A stretch of 10,477 nucleotides of DNA from a bacterium. Its GTDB lineage: Bacteria > Chloroflexota > Dehalococcoidia > Tepidiformales > Tepidiformaceae. This document shows, in pieces, positions 6,790 through 10,477 of the stretch. The stretch spans positions 1-10,477 of the forward strand of contig CAMAUF010000043.1 in NCBI GenBank assembly GCA_945861295.1, in the 5' to 3' direction. Numbering within the stretch: position 1 is the first letter of the stretch; every line of letters starts with the position of its first letter. Below the pieces are notes generated by a model that worked only from the letters and a program-made list of their open reading frames with translations, made no database searches and was not told the DNA's origin. A program made the position numbers and the translations under genes.

Positions 6790-7676
6790 CCCGGGATCTC
6801 CTCGCCTGTGAGCATGCTGTAGACCTGGCGGTAGCGGTCGCCGGTTGCGTCGATGACGGCCTGGGGCACGGCAGGGAAGGGTTCGCCGTCCTTCCAGCCC
6901 GTGGAGGCGAGCCAGTCTCTCACGGGCTGCTTATCCAGGCTCGGCTGGCCGCCTCCGGCGCGATAGGTCGCGGCCGGCCAGAACCGGCTGCTGTCAGGAG
7001 TCAAGACTTCGTCGATGAGGATGACTTCTTCGTTCCAGTAGCCGAATTCGAGCTTGGTGTCGGCGATGATGATGCCGCGCTCTTGTGCGACGGCGGCCGC
7101 GTAGCCATAAACCGCGAGCGTGCGGATACGCATCGCGTTCGCCGCTTCTTCGCCCGTGAAGGCAACGAGTTCGTCGTAGCTGATGTTCTCGTCGTGGCCC
7201 GAATCGGCTTTGGTTGAGGGTGTAAAGATGGGCTCAGGGAGCCGTGAGGACTCGACCAAGCCTTCGGGCAGCGGGATGCCGCAGACGGTCTGGCTGCGCT
7301 GGTACTCTTTCCAGCCCGACCCGGCGAGGTAGCCGCGCGCGATGCACTCGGCGTCGATCCGCTTCGCCTTGCGGACGAGCATGGAGCGCCCGAAGTATTC
7401 CGGGGTGAGCGGCAGGGGCACATCCTTGGCGTTTTCGGCGGTGATCAGCGCGATGAAATGGGTCGGTACGACTTGGCTCATGCGGGCGAACCACCACGCC
7501 GAAAGGCGCGTGAGGATTTCACCCTTGCCCGGGATGCCAGCCGGCAGGACGCCGTCGGCGGCCGAGATCCGGTCGGTCGCGACGATCAACAGGCGATCGC
7601 CGAGGTCGTACGTATCGCGGACCTTGCCGCGATGGGCACGGTTCGGGAGGCCGCTTTCGAGCATGACGTTAGCCAC
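6786..7676 (-). CDS. purC: SAICAR synthetase PurC
   Basis: PurC condenses CAIR with aspartate, using ATP, to form SAICAR in de novo purine synthesis. The 296-residue length fits the longer (yeast-like) form of the enzyme. Visible motifs are GKVRDTYDLGD (residues 17-27), TDRISAADGVLPAGIPGKG (35-52), VRKAKRIDAECIARGYLAGSGW without interruption at 101-122, FTPSTKADSGHDENIS (151-166), IIADTKLEFG (203-212) and LIDEVLTPDSSRFWPA (220-235) followed by QPSLDKQPVRDWL. The usual SAFD after TDRI is SAAD here. The GTG start at 7676 is supported by AAAGGGG 6 bp upstream (7683-7689); ATG 7664 is a weaker alternative. The start overlaps the end of the membrane-protein gene by 8 bp and the stop overlaps purS by 4 bp. 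Confidence 0.95.
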   Translation of the reverse strand: MANVMLESGLPNRAHRGKVRDTYDLGDRLLIVATDRISAADGVLPAGIPGKGEILTRLSAWWFARMSQVVPTHFIALITAENAKDVPLPLTPEYFGRSMLVRKAKRIDAECIARGYLAGSGWKEYQRSQTVCGIPLPEGLVESSRLPEPIFTPSTKADSGHDENISYDELVAFTGEEAANAMRIRTLAVYGYAAAVAQERGIIIADTKLEFGYWNEEVILIDEVLTPDSSRFWPAATYRAGGGQPSLDKQPVRDWLASTGWKDGEPFPAVPQAVIDATGDRYRQVYSMLTGEEIPG

Positions 7677-8469
7677 TGGTTGCCCCTTTGAGCTTGAGGT
7701 ATGAAATCGTGGTGTAGGCGGTGATCACCGTCACGAGCGGCGTCACGAGGACGTTGGTGACGAAGGACGTAATGCCGTAGAGGATGACCTCTGTGTCCCG
7801 GCCGCCCGCCACAGCGAGGTTCAGGAGCGAGATGACGGCAAACGGCCCAATCAGCGTCGCGGCGAGCACAATGGCGCCCAACGCGAAGCGAAGGAGTGAA
7901 CCGCGCAGCAGCCGCCAGGAGCCCGCTAACGAAGCGCCCACGCCGCGCTTCTCGATGATGCAGAACTCGAAGGCAAGCGCCAAACGCAACGCGAGATAGA
8001 GGGCGAGGGGCAAGAGCACAACCGTCGCCGCCAGGCCGAAGAGGAGGAGGCCGAACGCGATGGCGAGCGCCAATAACGTCCCCATCCTGGTGAAGGCGGG
8101 ATCGAGCGCTTCGACTAGCCGGAGAGGGCGCCCGGTGTGGACTCCGGCGATGCCGAGGATCGACGCCGCCCGCGCGACCTGGCCGAACAGGCCTTGCGCC
8201 GCCGCCGTGGCGGCGACGAGGAACTGCGCTCCGCGGCCGCCATGATCGAGCACTTCCTGCGGCGCGACGTTCTGTTCATGGCGCAGGCCGGTGAAGTAAA
8301 AAGCCACCACAACGACCGAGATTATCAACGCAACCGGCGTCTGCACGACCAGTGCGGGAAGGATCGTCTCCCGCGGATGCCGTCGCACGACGCTCCAAGC
8401 GGCGCCAACGGTCGCCCTAACGCCTAGCGGCTTCGCTCCGGGAGTGTCGGCCGGGCGTTCCGGTGTCAC
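7669..8469 (-). CDS. Polytopic membrane protein, GPDPase-membrane-domain-like, between purB and purC
   Basis: This 266-residue protein has about five or six hydrophobic segments: about 36-61, 82-109 (weak), 130-170 (long enough for two helices), 196-221 and 228-257. The loop EKRGVGASLAGSWRLLRGSL (173-192) between helices, followed by a helix pair and a final ...TTISYLKLKG, resembles proteins with the membrane domain found in glycerophosphodiester phosphodiesterases and the related YciC-like families. No catalytic phosphodiesterase domain is present, so function is unknown. The GTG at 8469 is chosen because it overlaps the purB stop as GTGA; longer in-frame starts up to 8613 would lie inside purB and give an Arg/Ala-rich stretch typical of a shadow frame. 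The 3' end overlaps purC by 8 bp and contains its ribosome binding site. It is probably translated from the pur transcript. Confidence 0.85.
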   Translation of the reverse strand: MTPERPADTPGAKPLGVRATVGAAWSVVRRHPRETILPALVVQTPVALIISVVVVAFYFTGLRHEQNVAPQEVLDHGGRGAQFLVAATAAAQGLFGQVARAASILGIAGVHTGRPLRLVEALDPAFTRMGTLLALAIAFGLLLFGLAATVVLLPLALYLALRLALAFEFCIIEKRGVGASLAGSWRLLRGSLLRFALGAIVLAATLIGPFAVISLLNLAVAGGRDTEVILYGITSFVTNVLVTPLVTVITAYTTISYLKLKGATSG

Positions 8470-9758
8470 AGTCCGAGGCGCTCGAAGGTTGCGCCGATGT
8501 TCGTCAGGTAGAAGCCGTAATCGAAGAGCCCCCGCACCTCGTCCTCGCGCAGCTGCGACGTGACTTGTGGGTCGGCGAGCAACAGGTCGAGGAAGGGCCG
8601 CCGCTCGCGCCAAGATTGCATCGCGTTGCGCTGGACGATCGCATAGGCCTCTGGGCGGCCCATCCCGGACTCCGTCAGCGCCAAGAGGACGCGCTGCGAA
8701 AAGACGAGCCCGTACGAGCGTTCAAGATTTCCCCGCATGTGGTCTGGGTAGACGACAAGGCGGTCCATGATCCCCGTGAACAGCGAAAGCATGTAGTCCA
8801 GCACGAGGCACGCGTCTGGGAAGACGATCCGTTCAGTCGAGGAGTGGCTGATGTCTCGCTCGTGCCAGAGCGCCACGTTTTCGAGCGCGGTCAGCGCGTA
8901 GCCACGCAGGATGCGAGCCAAGCCGGTGACGCGCTCCGCTTTTTCCGGATTGCGCTTGTGCGGCATCGCGCTCGACCCGGTCTGGCCTTCTTCGAACGGC
9001 TCCTCCACTTCCAACACTTCGGTCTTCTGAAGCGCCCGAATCTCGGTCGCGAACTTCTCCAGGCTCGCGCCGATGAGGGCCACCGTTGTCACGAACTGGG
9101 CGTGGCGGTCGCGTTGGATGATCTGAGTGGATGCGGCTTCGATCCCGAGGCCCAGCCGTGCGCAGACGATCTCTTCGAGCGCCGGAGGGACTGTCGCGTG
9201 CGTGCCGACGGTCCCGCTGATCGCGCCGACGGCGATGGCGGCTCGCGCCGAAACCAGCCGTTCGCGGTTTCGGCGCATTTCGTCGACCCAGACGGCGAGC
9301 TTCAAGCCGAAGGTGGTGGGTTCGGCGTGGACACCGTGCGTCCGGCCCGCGCAGAGCGTGTCGCGATGGGCCTTCGCCTGACGCTCTAGGACGGCCGAAA
9401 GGCGGTCGACTTCGACGAGTAGCAGGTCGCAGGCGTCGCGGAGTTGGAGCCCCGTCGCCGTGTCCCAGACGTCCGAACTGGTGAGCCCACGATGGACATA
9501 GCGTCCTTCCTCTCCGAGCGAGTCATACACGGAGCGTAAGAACGCGGTCACGTCGTGATGGGTTATCGCGAGATATTCGTCCACTTTTGCCAAGTCGAAG
9601 CGGGCGTTCTTGCGGATCAGCTGTGCGGCCTCGACCGGGATCTCACCGAGTTCGGCCCAGGCTTCGCAGGCGGCGACTTCGACTTCGAGCCAGCGGTCGA
9701 ACTTGGCCTGGTCGGTCCAGAGGGCAGCCATAGCGGGACGCGAGTAGCGGGGGATCAC
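8466..9758 (-). CDS. purB: Adenylosuccinate lyase PurB
   Basis: PurB cleaves SAICAR to AICAR and adenylosuccinate to AMP, both with release of fumarate, so it acts directly after PurC. The 430 residues match the usual length. It belongs to the fumarase/aspartase superfamily. Visible motifs are MIPRYSRPAM at the N-terminus, ITHHDVTAF (65-73, His68), GLTSSDVWDT (91-100), GRTHGVHAEPTTFG (138-151, the catalytic His141), the superfamily signature GSSAMPHKRNP (261-271, with the flexible-loop serines), and WHERDISHSSTER. The start is a GTG with no Shine-Dalgarno sequence but with a -10-like TAGAAT ending 6 bp upstream, which suggests a leaderless mRNA. The 3' end overlaps the membrane-protein gene by 4 bp. 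Confidence 0.96.
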   Translation of the reverse strand: MIPRYSRPAMAALWTDQAKFDRWLEVEVAACEAWAELGEIPVEAAQLIRKNARFDLAKVDEYLAITHHDVTAFLRSVYDSLGEEGRYVHRGLTSSDVWDTATGLQLRDACDLLLVEVDRLSAVLERQAKAHRDTLCAGRTHGVHAEPTTFGLKLAVWVDEMRRNRERLVSARAAIAVGAISGTVGTHATVPPALEEIVCARLGLGIEAASTQIIQRDRHAQFVTTVALIGASLEKFATEIRALQKTEVLEVEEPFEEGQTGSSAMPHKRNPEKAERVTGLARILRGYALTALENVALWHERDISHSSTERIVFPDACLVLDYMLSLFTGIMDRLVVYPDHMRGNLERSYGLVFSQRVLLALTESGMGRPEAYAIVQRNAMQSWRERRPFLDLLLADPQVTSQLREDEVRGLFDYGFYLTNIGATFERLGL

Positions 9759-9793
9759 GCGCCAATTCTACCGGGCGGGACATCTAGGTTCGA
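9759..9793 (-). promoter_or_regulatory. Candidate purB promoter for a leaderless transcript
   Basis: On the - strand TAGAAT (plus coordinates 9765-9770) matches the -10 consensus at five of six positions. TCGAAC (9788-9793) lies 17 bp upstream as a possible -35, matching TTGACA at three of six. The spacer from the -10 box to the GTG at 9758 is 6 bp, so transcription should start at or next to the start codon. No Shine-Dalgarno sequence is present. Confidence 0.6.
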
Positions 9794-9815
9794 CCCCGCG
9801 ATCTACGGGTTCGAA
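9789..9815. repeat. 27-bp imperfect inverted repeat over the stop codon of the exported-protein gene
   Basis: The arms ttcgaccccg (9789-9798) and cgggttcgaa (9806-9815) pair at nine of ten positions around a 7-base loop. The loop holds the stop codon (9803-9805) of the upstream - strand gene, and one arm overlaps the putative purB -35. No T-tract follows on either strand, so it is not a standard intrinsic terminator. It could be an operator, an RNA hairpin at the transcript end, or chance. Confidence 0.5.
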
Positions 9816-10477
9816 ATCACGCCTGTGACGGGCCCGCCGATCCCCGGCGTCCGCAGTTGGTTCACGATGAGGATGGCCAGCGCTTCGGCGTCGACGTTGC
9901 CGGCGAGCAGCCGCCGCACGTTGGCGGCGGGCCAGTCAATCACGACCGATTCGCCGGGACCGAGAGTCCCCGCTACCGCCCGGGCCGGGAAGTAGGCCAG
10001 CGGCTTCCCTTCACCGTCGAGGATCCACTGGTCCACGCTGATTTTGGTGAGGTCGACTGTCTCGGATGTCGGGTTGACCAAGACCCCTCGAAACGTCCCC
10101 GTCTTGGTGACGTGGTCGACGGTGTAGGTCCACTGGCCGCCGTACAGTCGCGCGGCCGGGATGACGCTTTGCGGTTGCCATGAGTTGATCTCCAGGCGCA
10201 CCGAACCGGGCAACGGGAGGTTGACCTCTGAGGCGAAGTACCGGCACTCGTTGGGCGGGATTGATTTGAGGACGACGAAGTCGGTCCTCCCGCCCAGGTC
10301 GAACGTGGCGGTGACTTGTACGTTCCAGAGGCCTTGGTCCGTCCCGCAAACTTTCCCGGCGATGCGGGTTCGGCCGGCGCTCACGGCCTCAATGAATACG
10401 ACTTCGGCGGTAGGCGCCGTCAAAGGCGGGGCGAGCGGGCGCGCCACCGGGATGACGAGCGCGGTCGCCCCCCGACT
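9803..10477 (-). CDS. Probable exported beta-sandwich protein, N-terminus outside the window
   Basis: The reading frame is open to the right edge (224 residues visible). An internal GTG at 10447 is possible but not favoured, since it has no ribosome binding site and the upstream ten residues (SRGATALVIP) are compatible with the end of a signal or anchor region followed by a Pro/Ala linker. Counting from that GTG, two beta-rich units can be seen: about 15-75 (VVFIEAVSAGRTRIAGKVCG ... PPNECRYF) and 108-172 (GTFRGVLVNPTSETVDL ... LDGEGKPLAYFP ... LGPGESVVIDW). Their alternating pattern resembles FxLyD-like domains found on secreted or cell-surface proteins. Two cysteines (34 and 68) lie in the first unit and could form a disulfide. 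No enzyme motif is visible. It ends 44 bp before purB. Confidence 0.65.
   Translation of the reverse strand, partial: SRGATALVIPVARPLAPPLTAPTAEVVFIEAVSAGRTRIAGKVCGTDQGLWNVQVTATFDLGGRTDFVVLKSIPPNECRYFASEVNLPLPGSVRLEINSWQPQSVIPAARLYGGQWTYTVDHVTKTGTFRGVLVNPTSETVDLTKISVDQWILDGEGKPLAYFPARAVAGTLGPGESVVIDWPAANVRRLLAGNVDAEALAILIVNQLRTPGIGGPVTGVISNP

Noticed and set aside
8470..8613. N-terminal extension of the membrane protein up to an in-frame start at 8613
   Set aside because: The added 48 residues are Arg/Ala-rich, lie wholly inside purB and have no ribosome binding site; GTG 8469 in a GTGA overlap fits better.
8463..9389. 308-codon open frame antisense to purB
   Set aside because: It mirrors purB codons and shows no domain pattern or ribosome binding site; purB itself is unambiguous.
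9786..9815. Two GGTTCGA-like strings that resemble tRNA T-arms
   Set aside because: There is no 5-bp stem around either loop in T-arm geometry, and no acceptor or anticodon arm. They are the two arms of the inverted repeat at 9789-9815.

Overview
The window comes from a high-GC bacterial chromosome. Gene content is housekeeping: ribosome assembly, phospholipid synthesis and purine synthesis, with several poorly characterised companions. The order der-plsY-gpsA followed by a HEAT-repeat protein, the ATPase family present and the protein similarities I recognise suggest Chloroflexota (Dehalococcoidia/Tepidiformia-like). That assignment is inference and was not tested by a search. No rRNA, tRNA, CRISPR array, IS element, phage gene or clear horizontally acquired island is visible.

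Region 1 (about 2-3853, + strand) is one compact gene string: the 3' end of der (EngA GTPase), plsY, gpsA, an acidic-tailed HEAT-repeat protein, a Nudix hydrolase and a GNAT acetyltransferase. Junctions overlap by 4-8 bp or are 1-24 bp apart, so it is probably one operon. PlsY and GpsA are consecutive in function: GpsA makes sn-glycerol-3-phosphate and PlsY acylates it. A TANNNT box just before the HEAT gene suggests an extra internal promoter.

Region 2 (3819-6482) holds two divergent genes around a 168-bp intergenic region. On the - strand is a FAD-dependent oxidoreductase of the geranylgeranyl-reductase-like superfamily, whose 3' end overlaps the GNAT gene tail-to-tail by 35 bp. On the + strand is a winged-helix plus AAA ATPase of an uncharacterised family.

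Region 3 (6490-10477, - strand) reads in the order exported beta-rich protein (cut by the window edge), purB, a polytopic membrane protein, purC, purS. From purB to purS all genes overlap by 4-8 bp. purB, purC and purS act in de novo IMP/AMP synthesis. The membrane protein is an unexpected member of this unit, and purQ/purL do not follow purS because the convergent ATPase gene ends 7 bp away.

Two themes recur. Seven of eleven visible starts are GTG, and four junctions are identical 4-bp GTGA overlaps (der/plsY, HEAT/Nudix, purB/membrane protein, purC/purS). The two genes without a Shine-Dalgarno sequence and with a short upstream gap (HEAT and purB) each have a TANNNT box ending exactly 6 nt before a GTG, as expected for leaderless transcripts. 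A 27-bp imperfect inverted repeat sits on the stop codon of the exported-protein gene and overlaps the putative purB -35 element. I found no convincing new multi-gene defence or mobile system.
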